From contig FN649728.1 in NCBI GenBank assembly GCA_000310025.1, forward strand, positions 2,921,737 to 2,976,305: a stretch of 54,569 nucleotides of DNA, in the 5' to 3' direction. The first letter of the stretch is position 1. Every line of letters starts with the position of its first letter. The position numbers were made by a program, and so were the translations under genes. Below the pieces are notes generated by a model. The model did not search any database, was not told where the DNA came from, and saw only the letters and a program-made list of their open reading frames with translations. Positions 37,001 to 48,181 of this stretch are shown piece after piece. This DNA comes from Ectocarpus siliculosus. Taxonomy: Eukaryota; Sar; Phaeophyceae; Ectocarpales; Ectocarpaceae.

Positions 37001-37364
37001 CTTGCTCGCGGGTTCCTCCTCCTACCACACGTATCGACGGCAGTTCACCTGGGTTACCTATGACCTTTCTCCTTCTATCAGCACCATCCTTTCTGCCAGG
37101 ACTCGGCGGTTGCCCCAATTTTTCTTGGCGGGAAAGCCGCGCCAAATGCTTTTTTGCGACCACCTTGGCCACTCGCTGACACCTGTCGTCGACTACTCCA
37201 AGCTGTTGTTGTAAAAGCTTTCGTCGAAGCTGAAGCTCGTACACCCCGGCAGTACCACGACTATTTTGACCCATGTGAGCAACCTCTGGATGATGCGTTG
37301 CCGGCATGACCAAAGCCGGACTAGGGTATCGATGTCGGGCGGGCGGCCGAGGGCCGTCGGGCAT
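34007..37364 (-). CDS. PACRG: PACRG-family flagellar doublet-microtubule protein
   Basis: Predicted 379-residue protein. Exons: 37364-36722, 36032-35917, 35162-34998, 34568-34465 and 34118-34007; phases match and all introns are GT-AG. From residue 195 it reads as a PACRG domain: VPSAFPDRYLRGEVPCSKH, then LDYEYYLPMFFDGIRCLEEP, GVSDLLSAARGYPQRILPSL, a helical-repeat stretch, VGEALVGYYKMFLHVFNLF, GDKIDYGQ, and a C-terminal LERNGGKHAFAHIKHCIPT. PACRG binds the inner junction between A and B tubules of cilia and flagella with FAP20. The centre matches PACRG; the VPSAF start and IPT end also recall PACRG-like proteins, so the subfamily is not settled. The N-terminal 190 residues are basic, coiled-coil-like and outside the domain. 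The frame stays open a little above the chosen ATG, so the start could differ. Intron 2 holds a tRNA-like SINE candidate on the opposite strand. Confidence 0.88.
35565..35735 (+). repeat. tRNA-derived SINE-like element
   Basis: A polymerase III A-box-like tagtcagcggtaga (about 35568-35581, one base short of a tRNA A box) is followed 45 bases on by a B box, ggttcgatccc (35613-35623). The intervening sequence does not fold into a complete cloverleaf, and the T stem is mismatched. A downstream tail contains two similar units beginning gcatcagaaa (near 35650 and 35703). This layout fits a tRNA-derived SINE or a decayed tRNA gene. It lies in PACRG intron 2, antisense to the gene. Confidence 0.45.
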
Positions 37365-38266
37365 TTCGCGATGAAACCGAAAAAACGCCTCCACGAAGTA
37401 GTGGCACCCTTCTGAAATTCCGCCGCACTTGGTTCCCCCGCGCTTCGCGAACGCTCTCTCTGCTGCTCTGCTGCTCTGCTGCTTGTCACGTCAAGGGACC
37501 CTCCAGGGAAGGTCGGCATGCTGACTGCTCCGACGCACACGATACCTGTGTGTCTGTTCGAGCTTGGCGATGGGGTGGGGGCACTCCATGATAATGATGC
37601 TGACACGAACGCCGCTGTGCCCTGTCGCAACACCGCCACACTTGACCAGTTTTCAGACAAGAACATAAACATGTTCAAGTTTCGACGTTCCGCTGTCGCC
37701 TGTGACGGGGCAAGCGATAGGTACGAGGATTAGGTACACTTGAAGCAGTTCATTGAGGGTTGTACATGATGCCGTAGCACAACAGGTGTGAGAGAGTTCC
37801 ATTGTCCCACGCACATACAATTCCTACAACCGGTTTATTTAGCTCTTTTGGTCTTCGCGCAACTTGGGGTTTAGTTATTAATCTGTGTGTATAGTAGCTT
37901 TTGTAGTATATCTTGATTGTTGACTCAACGTCGGAGTGGAATGATAGGCCCTGCCTCGCTAATCTTCTAGCCTGGAGGAATGTTATGTCTTACGAACCAT
38001 TCAGCGGCAGGCCCTTGTGTGTGAGTCTCTCCACCTATTCAACGTAATTTCGAAGTATCTCACTGGATGATTTCCGATTTCAGAGCGGTTTTCAAGTCCA
38101 GACAACGACACCAGCAAGGTGCGGATGGTTGTTTTTTGTTCATCCAAGAACACACGGTACGAAGCACGCGACGGCGGCAAGATAGATAGACATGCATGTA
38201 CAAGGTATCCAACTCGGAACCCAGATTGGCACACAATAACCGTTTTGACGCACCCAACTCTAGTGC
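37365..38266. promoter_or_regulatory. Divergent intergenic region, PACRG / IQ gene
   Basis: About 900 bp separate the start codons of two genes pointing away from each other. It should hold both promoters. Frames in it are shadows or 5' UTR. A possible extra 5' exon of the PACRG gene (acceptor gaatttcag near 37417) cannot be excluded. No specific factor site was identified. Confidence 0.45.
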
Positions 38267-41200
38267 ATGGATGGGTTGGTGGCGAAAGTTGATCGGCTGC
38301 TGCTGTGTGCTGGACTCGTTCACAGGTTCGGACCCGGAAGGCTGTCGCGACGACTCCATCAAACCGAACGTTTGCGGGAGCTGCGAGCCCGCCGCGCTGC
38401 CGGTTTCGCACACGAAGCACCAAGTGGCATCCTGCTGTCAAGAAAATCGGCAAGAGGCGGAAAACCACGCACTGTTGACACGCCGGCGGCGGGTAGCCGC
38501 GAGAGCAAGCGTCACCGGATATCCGCAGCCGTATCGCCAAAGGTCGCAGAGCAAGTACCGCCCCAGAAGGGTTCTCCGGCTGATTTCGTAGCTCCCATTT
38601 TGCAGCCGGGGGAGGTTCCGCCTCGTTGTGGGCACCCAATGCCACGAGATGAGACTCCTTGCACTGATCGGTCTCTCGTTCGAGACCGAGACGGGGGTGC
38701 CGACGGCGCATGTGGCACTATTACGGGCCGGAACGATGCAAGGCCGGGCGACAACTTGACATCAAGCCATCTACCCAGCGGGGTGATCGAGGGTGGTGGT
38801 GGCAGCAATACACGCGTCAAATTTTCGATAGGTCCCACGGTTTCCCTAGACGAAGGCCCAAGCCTCGGCCCGAGCTCCACGAGTCTATGCGAGACTAGCG
38901 GTTCGTTCGCGGTGGCTAGTTCGTTTAGAATCCCTCCCGTTCGGTCCGCGCCGGTGCCGTGGAGGCCTCGGGCTGCGATCAACGCCAAGAGCTCGTCCGC
39001 TCGCAGCGGCAGCAAGCGATCGGGCGAAAAGCGGGCACACCACAAGCAGCACTCCGGCAGAAACAGCGATGAGAAGGAAATCGACGAGACGGCACTGGCG
39101 GAAGCCGCAGCGACAGCAGCTGAGGGAGACGCAGTGGCTGGAAGATGGATATCTCCTGGGGACGCAGGTGAAAATGGCGACCTCTGCACTGCTGGTAGTG
39201 CGGGCAACGTACACAAACCACCCTCCGTGCAGTCGAGCGTGGTCTACCCGCGAATTCCTGACGCACACGGCGGGGTTTCCCTGAGGCTGAACCCGGCGGA
39301 ACGGTCGCTGGAGCCGTGGGGCACCGCCCTCGCGCCTATGCGGGCAATGTGCGACATCGACCCGTCGCTTTCCCGCGCCGGGATTGTGTACAGGGACGTC
39401 ATCCATGCCGTGGAAGGGGCACAGAAGATGAAAACGTGCCACAAAGCCAAGGTGAGGAAGGCAGGTTGGTTGATCCCTCACGCCAAGACACGAAAGACCC
39501 TCACGAGCAAGCCATCCCGCCATCGACCGTCTTGTTGCGTCTGTCTGTACTCTCGCGACGCAGAGGCCAGGGAGCCAGTGCGCTCACGGCGTATCCCATG
39601 AGGCGGGCAAAAACGCACATTTTTGTTTTTGCATTGCGAAGAAGTGGTGAATCGGGTTGCCGCGGACATGTGGTGGCGGGTATTTCTCTGCACCTTGTGC
39701 CTAGGGCATGTGGTCGAAGTGGAAGGGCCGGATGGACTTGACGTCATTCGGAAATAGCGCGCGGAAACTTCTTCGCACCTCCTACGTATAGTGTCGTTTT
39801 GCAAAAATACTGAGCATTGGCCTACGAGGAACAATTACAAGAGTCTAAGCTACTACAACTACACTAATAGGCGAGGCCCTTCCAACGCCGCGCAATACTA
39901 TTGGAGAGGCTAAAAAATCGTGATACCCTATTCCTTGTGACCCGGGTGTCGATATTCTACTGCCATCAAAAGTAGAGGCCTTTGTTAAAAACCCCGCCCC
40001 TTCTACCTGTGTCATTCCACAACTTCTCGAACGACTATTTTAACACAGATAAGAAAGGAACGGGATGCAAGATCGCTGCTGGGGCAAGACGTCCGGCCAC
40101 GCACGAGTGAACCTCGATCGCGAGTTGCCGGTGTTACAACCGAACTAGACGTTTTGAAATCCATACTGGTTAGGGAACGGTGAGTGCCGTATGCATACAA
40201 CAACGCACACTGGACGGGGCTATGCAACGAGTTACTGCATCAGCCGGTGCTATCCTTTACTTCACCTTGGTCGCCAAGTACTTGCGCCATGTAACTCGGA
40301 GTGGGTTGACCAACAGTGGCTGAGGGACTGATGAACACAACACGTGAGACGACTGATGCCCGGTGTGTGCCGAGTTGTCGCCACCCAACACCCCCAGCAG
40401 GGAGGGAAACTCCGAGAGGGCGGCCCCGACCAGTGTCGTCGTCGGTTGCGATACATGCGATAGACCGGTTTCAACGTCCCTGAATGCATCTGTTACCATG
40501 CGCTTGCGCGTTGCGTGTTCCACATCCGTCTCTCCTTTCCCTTCTCTCTTCTCCTCGGGGCAGGCTTATCGTGACTCTCAAAAGGTTGATTCGAAGACTC
40601 CGCCGCCGATGTGGCAAACTCCAAGAGCTCTTGCGGTGGGAGGCCAAGTTTCGTTGGCACTACGGGAAGTCCCCTCCCGAAGTGGCGGTGTGTTCCACGC
40701 GATCTACCAGGTTTGTTTTTGTTGTGTAGTGGAAAATGTGTCTCTATTTCAGATGTAGTAAACCATGCACGACCCCCCGTACTTCTGATTTCCCCCGGCA
40801 GGGAGGACAAGGGGGGGCCACGAACCCATAGCCAGTTTTCTGCATTGGATGAGCAGGACACATTTGCGCTTTTCCGGATTCAGACAAGACGCGTTCTTGA
40901 AGTCTGGCAAAGACAAAGTTCATTCTTCTCGCACTCCCTCGACGCTACAGCGGTAACCAGTTCCCTGTGAAGTTTGGGACGTGCACACGCCCTGGTGGTC
41001 GTTGAACAATCCCTCGCTAAAATTTGACGATGATCAGGGAAAGGTTCTCGTCGACACTCTCGTTCAGTTTTCTTGCTAGCTTACCCTTTGTCTTGGGCCA
41101 CTCGCGGCCTTCTGCGGGATGCGGTGGGATGCACGGTTCAGAAAAACTCTCCTCTCGGAGCAGCAGGAGCTTAGGGTGGTGCTGGCGCACCTTCGAGCGA

Positions 41201-44200
41201 TGTCGTTCGACACGGTTAAAGCTGTGTCCGAGTGGCGGGTGAGACATGTATTAGCAGAGCTATGGCACCACCACATTCCGCATTAAAGGAGGGATATATG
41301 TATATTTCCCTGACATTGGGTAGAATGAAGCCAACGTATCCATTGGCCACCCACTCTCCCTCATGGAAAGAGACAAAGAGCAGCGGTGGATTTGGTAACC
41401 TTTGCCGAGGTAGTCCGATCGACAAGAGTCGGTTCAGTAAAGCTTTGTTTGGAGTGACCGCGGAATTCCTCTTTCATCCTTGATGTGTACACTACTTTTA
41501 CTAAGCCGCACGTACGTACGTGTTGTTGGCTATTTCCACAGACGACGTTCCTTGGGTCCGGAAAACCAGGGTATCGTCGCATGCACCCTAGCGAATCAGC
41601 CCTGGTTCGGTCCAACGGAATGACGAGATTCCTGGAATCGCCCGCAGAGTTTCAGGAACATGATCATGATATCGGTATAGTCTACCGTGGCGACGAAGAA
41701 GGGCACCTTCAAGGCAACAAGCAAAGGCACAGCCAGAGAGAACACCCGGGGCTTATTGACGCTTCGCCGGAGGGACAACAAGCCGGACTCAAGCGCCGCA
41801 GCAGCGCAGCCGAGAGCATGCACCACCATGAACCACACGACGTTCGCGATGAGGACGATGACAACGCACTCACGCGGTCGATAACCGTCCCTCGGCCTTT
41901 CGTCGGCAAGAACGACAGCAACCCGGCCCCTGTGTTCCTCTGGAAGGGCCACAACTACCTCACCAAGCTGGCTCATGATCTAGAGTTTCTCGATGACGCT
42001 GACGAGTCCGCTCCGGTCTCCGCTTGGCTTGGCTTCTCGGTCCGAGACAATCCGTTCCTCATCCCTCCGAACGGGCTCAACGTTTGCGAGGATCTGCGAC
42101 GGCAGCGCGAGGAGCGTCGTGAGGAGGCGGCCGTGCGGCGACGGCAGCAACAGCAACACCAGCGCTCTGGGGGCACAGGCAACGGGCAGAGACGCCTGTC
42201 GCGCTCTCGGTCTCGATCCCGAGCGAACAGCGACGACGACGACGACGATAAACACCGACGTACGTCCGCCAGCGGCGATGTCTCTGCACCTCTGCCTCGC
42301 GGGCAAAGCAAACAAGAGCGAGAACAAGGCCGCGATCCCGACAGCGACATCAAGGGTCGTGATGCACGGCCAAAGCCGATGGTGCTAACGCCGCAGCAAC
42401 AGTCGGCGCCGCCCATGGCGGATGCAGACGCGAACGACGAAGGTCGGCAGCGAAAATCAGAATCGGCAACCGAAAACGTGGTGACGACCAGCCCGTTGTT
42501 GCTGGTCACCGATGATCAACGCGATGGCGTGGATGGTGGGGGTGGAATTTTTGTCACCGAGGGCGTGGCGAGGAGCGCTTTTTCGACGGCGGCGGCGGCG
42601 GAAGGCAGCCTCCGCTCGGCGTCAACGTCGGTCGAGTCTCCGCTTTTCCCGCCGGGCCTGGGGTACTCGGACGACGAGAACACTATCCCGCACCAGCTGT
42701 CAACGGACGAAGAGGAGGAGCTGCAGTGGGCGGGAGGAGGGCGCCTCGACCTGCCCATCGTCCCCAAGCTTCACGAATCGGTCCGCTCCAAAGCCCTGGC
42801 CGCGGCGCAGGTGCTCCGGAGCGAGGCCGCGTCCGAACAAGCGCTCACGTCGAGCGCCCGGGCGATCCTCTCCAACGCCAGGCGCACGGAAGGGATCTTG
42901 CACACTCCGGAGAAAGATTGCTCCTTCAGGATGGAGTCGCTGGCCGAGCGGAGTGTCAGGGAGGGGCTCAGAGGCGCGCTGGTGGACAGGCACGTCGGCG
43001 CGACAAGGCTAAAGTGGTCACCGTCGTTGTTGAAGTCCTCCTCTTGTGTGATGATGGGAATGTCGCCGTGCTGTAGGGAGGAAGAGAGGCCTCCGTTCGT
43101 TCGGTCGGTGTCCACGGCGCCCGCGAGGGGCGGTGGCCGTCCAGGGCTCGCCGTGATTTGCTCCGGCGCCGCTGCTGCAAGGGGTCGGGCGGGCGCGGCG
43201 CGGCTAGGCCACCGCCGAGCGTTGGCGGCTTTCGGCAGCAGGGGCGGCGGCGGCGGTAGCAGCAGGGGAGGGGTGCGTGTCTCGGTAGATGGGCATCGCG
43301 AGGCAACGGACGGGGCGATAGCTGGAGCGGGAAAAGGAAGCAGCGATCCCTCGCGATGTACCCAGAGCGTACCTAGAGACGGCAACAACACGAATAACCG
43401 CAACGAAAAGGGAAAGCGTGCGCCGCTGCCCTCCTCCCGATCGCAGTGCCTCGAAAGCGGCACCGGATCTGAAACGTCCACGACGAGGCTGGGCGGGACT
43501 AATGAGGGAACCGCCGACACAACTGCTGTGTCCGCCGCTCCTCCCGGGGACCGGTCCACGACCTCCTCTTCCCTCCAGGCAAGCTCCTCCACCATGTCAG
43601 CCCGGGCGCGAGCCAAGGCGCTCGCGGTCCGCCCCACCGCCAGGCGCCGCCCGTTCTGCCGGAACGGCGGCGGCAGGGTAATCATTCCAGACCCGGGGGT
43701 ATCCCCGGATGTCCGTCGCCGGGCGGCGGCGCGGATCCAGGCGGCGTTACTGGCCTTGTGCGCGAGACGGTACGTCCGCGGGCTGCGGGACGACCGCGAT
43801 CGCGCGGTACGGTTGATTTGGCGAAACTGGCGCAGGTGTAGGGCCAAGGCGGACATGCGCACCGCGAGACGCCTGAGGCGCGCCGAGGGCCTGCGGCGGG
43901 TAGCGGAGGAAAGGTCGAGGAACCGCGCCGCCCACGTCGTCCAGACGTTCTTCAGGGACGTCAAATACAGACGGGAAAGGGTGAGGGAGAGAGAAGCAGG
44001 CCGCCTCTCTCGACTTCAAGTACGACGAACGGGGACAGAGACAAAAAAACACTTGTCTGAGCGTTGGGCTCTATCCATGGCTTGAGGAAGAGGGCCAGCA
44101 GCAAGTATCGTAGTCCCCGCCCACCGTGTGTCTGGCTTGGCTTCGAAAGGCACCTGACAAGACATCACAGGATCCCGTAACGATGGAGCCAAACACCGAA

Positions 44201-47200
44201 ACTCTCTTGTGTCGTTCTTTTTGTAGATTGTCCGAGCCCCCTGTTTCAGTATCCCCGATACCACCGTTCTCCATCTTGTGTATGCACATGATTATGCGTG
44301 TGCATTCGCCCGCCACCTGTCTCCCGTGATCACCCAAAAACACTTCCCCCCACTTTATGCCCCACTTTATGCGGCGGTGGTGGCAACGGCGGTGGCGGCG
44401 ACGGCGGTGACACCGTTCTTTCTCCCCTCTCTTCTTTTCGTCAGGACCGACATGAAATGTCTCTCCGGGGGGATCCTGGAGCCCTAGCAAGCCAGCTGCG
44501 GGAGGAGGTAAGTACATGCCATGTATGGGACGGGGCATATCTGCGCAGTTTCGTTGTTGCACGCTTCTCTCTCCTTATGTGCATGTACGTAAGAGCTTTG
44601 TACGGCCCGCTCTAGTATACATTTTCCTCTTGGGCGAAGAAGCAAAGGACTGTAGCGAGATCCGCCGGCACACGCACATCTATCCGACCCACCAGCGTGT
44701 GTTGTCATTTGGACAAATAATGTAATTCACCCTGTTCGCGGCATCGCGGCATCCAACGGACATCAACCAAACGAAAGCTGTGTTAGTCTGCGGCACGTTG
44801 TCGTGGAGTTCGGTTCCCTGTTTTCTCACTCCCTGCCTCGTGCTGTTGAAAGCGCTGTGAACAATACCCGCTCTCCTCTTGTGTTGATTGCATCGCCCGT
44901 CCGCACACCACAGACCGCTGCGATCGCAGTGCAGGTTCACGTCCGTCGACTCATAGCTTCCAAGAGAGTGAGGGGGGTGCGACACACTCGACGCGCGCAA
45001 GCTCAGGCCCGCATCGCTCTTGCCGTGCGGCATCGAGCTGCGCGCATCCAGCAGAGAGAGAGAGAGCAGCGAGAGGAGCAAGAACAACGAGAGCGAACAG
45101 GAGGAGGGGATCAAGACGTCTCCTACTACCTCGAGATGGCAACGATGAGAACAGTGAGTGCGAGACGCAGCGCGAGGCAAGTTTAAAATACGACTCAGCT
45201 GTTCCGGTACAGCACTAACAAATAGGATTGACACCACAGCGAAGAATCGAGAGGCTTGGCCGAATTGAATGCGCTGATTGAGAGTGCATGTCGAAGTACG
45301 TTTGATTCTAGGGCAAGAAGTATGGGTAGATAGTTCTGATCGAGATCCTTTTTTTTCGGCCGGATTTGTTCATGTTTGTTTATGGAGGAAGGCGACTCCC
45401 GAGAAACGATGATACAAACACAGGAATGTTCCTTTGACGTTGCTTGAATACAGAATGTAAGCAGTCACATCAATATAAGCAGTCACATCAAAGCATCGTG
45501 TGGTTTCTGCAAAGGGTTGCTGGTGCCGTCCCCGTCGTCCACGTATGAGACTCGATCCGCTACATAGTACAGGCTAAACTTGCTCAATGGCATCGAAGAG
45601 TCCTGAAGCGACCTGCGGTAAGGATTGGTAAATCAACTCTCCCTTTAGGGTAGACACCCGGGGATGTGAAACGAGGGAATCGTACTCGATGTACGTTGGG
45701 GACACGCGACCTTTCTTTTAAGGCCACCTCCCCACCACGGTCAGTGGCCCTCTTGCTTCGGACATGCGTATCGGGGATGAACGCATGTACACGATGCGCT
45801 CGGAAATCTTTCGCAGACATCGCTTCGCCCGCTTACCTGTACCCGACGTTTGTTGCCGTCCGTTGTTTTTCACGCAACAGAAACCTTTGTCGCTTCAGCC
45901 TGACGAGGCGGCCACGCGAATACAGGCCTGGCGACGCGGGGTCTACTACCGACGAGTTGCTGGCGTAGCGGCAGCCCAAGCCGCGCGGCGGGTAAGAACT
46001 CGTCCGTTTCTTTCTCCCTCAGGTGCTGGATATGCACGTCGTGCCTCGTAATCTTGTTTGTACGTACTTGCGGGAATTAATCACGGGCGTGTCGGATGTA
46101 GGGAACCCGTGTATTTACCAAACAGACGATTGTGAAGCAGTGAATCGACTCGCCGCCAGTCGGTCGGGTTCCGGTGATAAAAGCCTGCTTCTTACCTAGC
46201 AACCAAAAAGAGTGCTGGGAAAAGGGGGGGGGGTGTACTCATAGTCGTGGATGCCGTAGTCGTTTGACCATTGACCTCGCATCCCTACAAAGCCGGGACG
46301 GAGCATGCCGGGTTCTCACCGGACCAGGCTCTCACATCACCAAGCGCGAAGCGCCGTGAGGTATTCGGCGAGTCGCATGAAGGGTGCGCTGCATCCTGCT
46401 AAGGGTGATCTGCATCTTGTGCTTACTTGCTTGCGTACGGATGACAGCTGCGTATGACTTAGTTTATTTTCTGGTGCTTTCACTTCCAGAGACAGTTATA
46501 AGCACTGTGTAACTCCCTCGAGGATGCTTGACCATTTTAACACAACGTGGTGCAACCATCCCCCGTTGTGCGGAGTGAGGGTTCTCGACCCCGCACAACA
46601 TGATCTACTCGACCACCATTATGGTTACCGCCAAAAACAAAACAAAGGTAAAAAAAACGGTAACCTGGTTGCCGAGTTCACGAAGTGATCGGCTTGTTTT
46701 ACAACGTCGTTGCCAAGCGACGAAAACCCAATCCCGATGGCAAACACCGAGGGGCGGTGGGAAAAGGGAGGGGGGGGTAATGAGGAGGTCCCTTTCACAA
46801 AGGGTACAACCTTCCCAACGTCTGTCGAGGACGATCCTCCTGTCACACATTGTGCAAACACATTCCTGACAGCGAGCGGTAGTCGTGCAAGTCCTGAACT
46901 AAGGCGAGTCGCACCCGTGCGTCGTGCCGACTGCTCAACGGAGCATCAAACTGGTAAGACAAAAAATAATGTAATCAATCAGAACATCCAAAGATCCGGC
47001 AACCGGCAAACGGTAAATAAAATGAGAATAACGTGGCGATGATCATACGCAAACTGCAGGAGGAGACGCCGACGACAATGACGGCGAAAGAGCCTCCCCG
47101 CCGCAACCAAGGCAGCAGCAAGAGTGCGCACCTGCGGGCTGCTCTTGAAGCCCTGCAGGCGGCGCACTCTGCTGTCGCTCTGTCGAAAAAGTCTACCTCC

Positions 47201-48181
47201 AACGACGAAAGAAGAAGGCACACAAGCAGCCAGGATGTGGTACGGAAAACCGCGGAGGAGAGAAACCCAAGGCAAGTACGCACGTAATCGCATAAAACCC
47301 CCATTATTAATGTGTCCATGGTGAGTGCCAAACTTGCAAGCCACACCCAAAGAGAGACTACTCTCTGCCGCCTGTTTTCAAGAAGTACTGTTTCATTTGC
47401 TCCCCGTTGGGTTGGAAAAACACCTGGAAAAAATTCATGCGTCATTGATGTTTGTATCAAAGGTATTGGGTCCTTATACATTTGGTTCTATCATGGACCC
47501 GACGTCTGTCTTGGCTCTTAGGGGGTTCTGCCGTTATTCTTCATTTTCGGGTGCTCGTCTTTCCCTTGTGTACAAGTACGCAAAGCTGACGTGGGTCATT
47601 CTCCGAGATGGAACTTGAGCTATCCTGCACTCAAAGCGTTGTGGGAATCCGAATATATATTGTCCATGCCTTTCACGCGGGATCTGTTCCGGTCTGAATT
47701 CCGTCCACACTTAGATCCAGACCCAGACCTATATTTTGGCTAACTGAGCACGATGGACGCAAAACCCCTTACAAAGCTAGAGTAGATGAGCCAGTGCGAC
47801 TCATAGGGACTCTTTGTCATGGAGCTTCTCCTGGAAATTACTATCGCATGGTTCGAGTGCAGGGGGCTAAAAAGGATGGAGGTTAATGACTCCAGGAATC
47901 GAAAAGCTGTAGAGGGCGGTGTCCATTGCAGCAAGCAGCAGCAACTTCCGTCCCTGCCCGTTCATAAAAAATCCGTGCGCACCGACTCTGGACGACCGCG
48001 CAGGGGTCGGAATGGCACCAAAGACACAGCAGCCGCGCTCCTAGTGGATGGGTTGTCCTCACGCAGTGAAAGCCCGCGTGTCGACGAGCTGAGGCGGTTG
48101 GAGGCGAGGGTGTCGGAGAGGAGGAACACGCCTTCCTCGCCTGCAAGAGCGCGGCGAGCCAATCCCTCCCGAGAGAGATGA
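38267..48181 (+). CDS. Large IQ-motif (calmodulin-binding type) protein
   Basis: Predicted 1737-residue protein of unrecognised family. Exons: 38267-39451, 39705-39785, 40049-40179, 40564-40710, 40802-40952, 41080-41238, 41542-43980, 44445-44507, 44914-45153, 45573-45617, 45881-45991, 47060-47271 and 47932-48181. Phases match throughout; the last intron uses a GC donor (CCAAG|GCAAGT), because the GT alternative shortens the tail to a few residues. The 813-codon exon 7 is Arg/Ser/Gly-rich and disordered in its middle. IQ-type motifs (hydrophobic-Q then basic residues) occur at about 1345-1430 (ARIQAALLALCARRYVRGLR, HVVQTFFRDVKYRR), 1453-1500 (AAIAVQVHVRRLIASKR, AARIQQRERE) and 1550-1584 (AATRIQAWRRGVYYRR), so calmodulin or myosin-light-chain binding is likely. 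Exon 6 has a helical RFRKTLLSEQQELRVVLAHL stretch. Exon 7 may instead end at 44019, adding 13 residues in frame. The start codon is the first ATG of an open exon, and earlier exons are possible. Repeat copy E lies in intron 11. Confidence 0.75.
45458..45491. repeat. 18-bp-period tandem duplication
   Basis: Two copies of taagcagtcacatcaa, 18 bp apart, lie in intron 9 of the IQ gene. Confidence 0.8.
46216..46768 (+). repeat. G-run repeat family, copy E, with 11-bp direct repeats
   Basis: This copy lies in intron 11 of the IQ gene, in the same orientation as the gene. The body starts with tgtactcatag at 46234 and ends cgaggggcgg at 46757. It has a single 66-bp-type unit. The sequence tgggaaaaggg flanks it on both sides (46216-46226 and 46758-46768), as expected of a target-site duplication. 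Confidence 0.9.

Noticed and set aside
36654-37214. 186-codon plus-strand open frame
   Set aside because: It is antisense to exon 1 of the PACRG-family gene, which has the family signature at its 3' end.
40564-40710. Alternative frame AYRDSQKVDSKTPPPMW for exon 4 of the IQ gene, joined directly to exon 1
   Set aside because: It leads to a stop in the next exon. With exons 39705-39785 and 40049-40179 included, the frame LIVTLKRLIRRLRRRCG is reached and stays open to the end of the gene.
42771-43964. 397-codon minus-strand open frame
   Set aside because: It is the GC-rich shadow of exon 7 of the IQ gene, whose plus-strand frame chains to twelve other exons and holds IQ motifs.
45240-45295. 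Coding-like exon reading EESRGLAELNALIESAC between exons 9 and 10 of the IQ gene
   Set aside because: It has an acceptor and a donor, but it needs phase 2 in and gives phase 1 out, while its neighbours are phase 0 on both sides. Including it breaks the frame. It could be a rare alternative exon.
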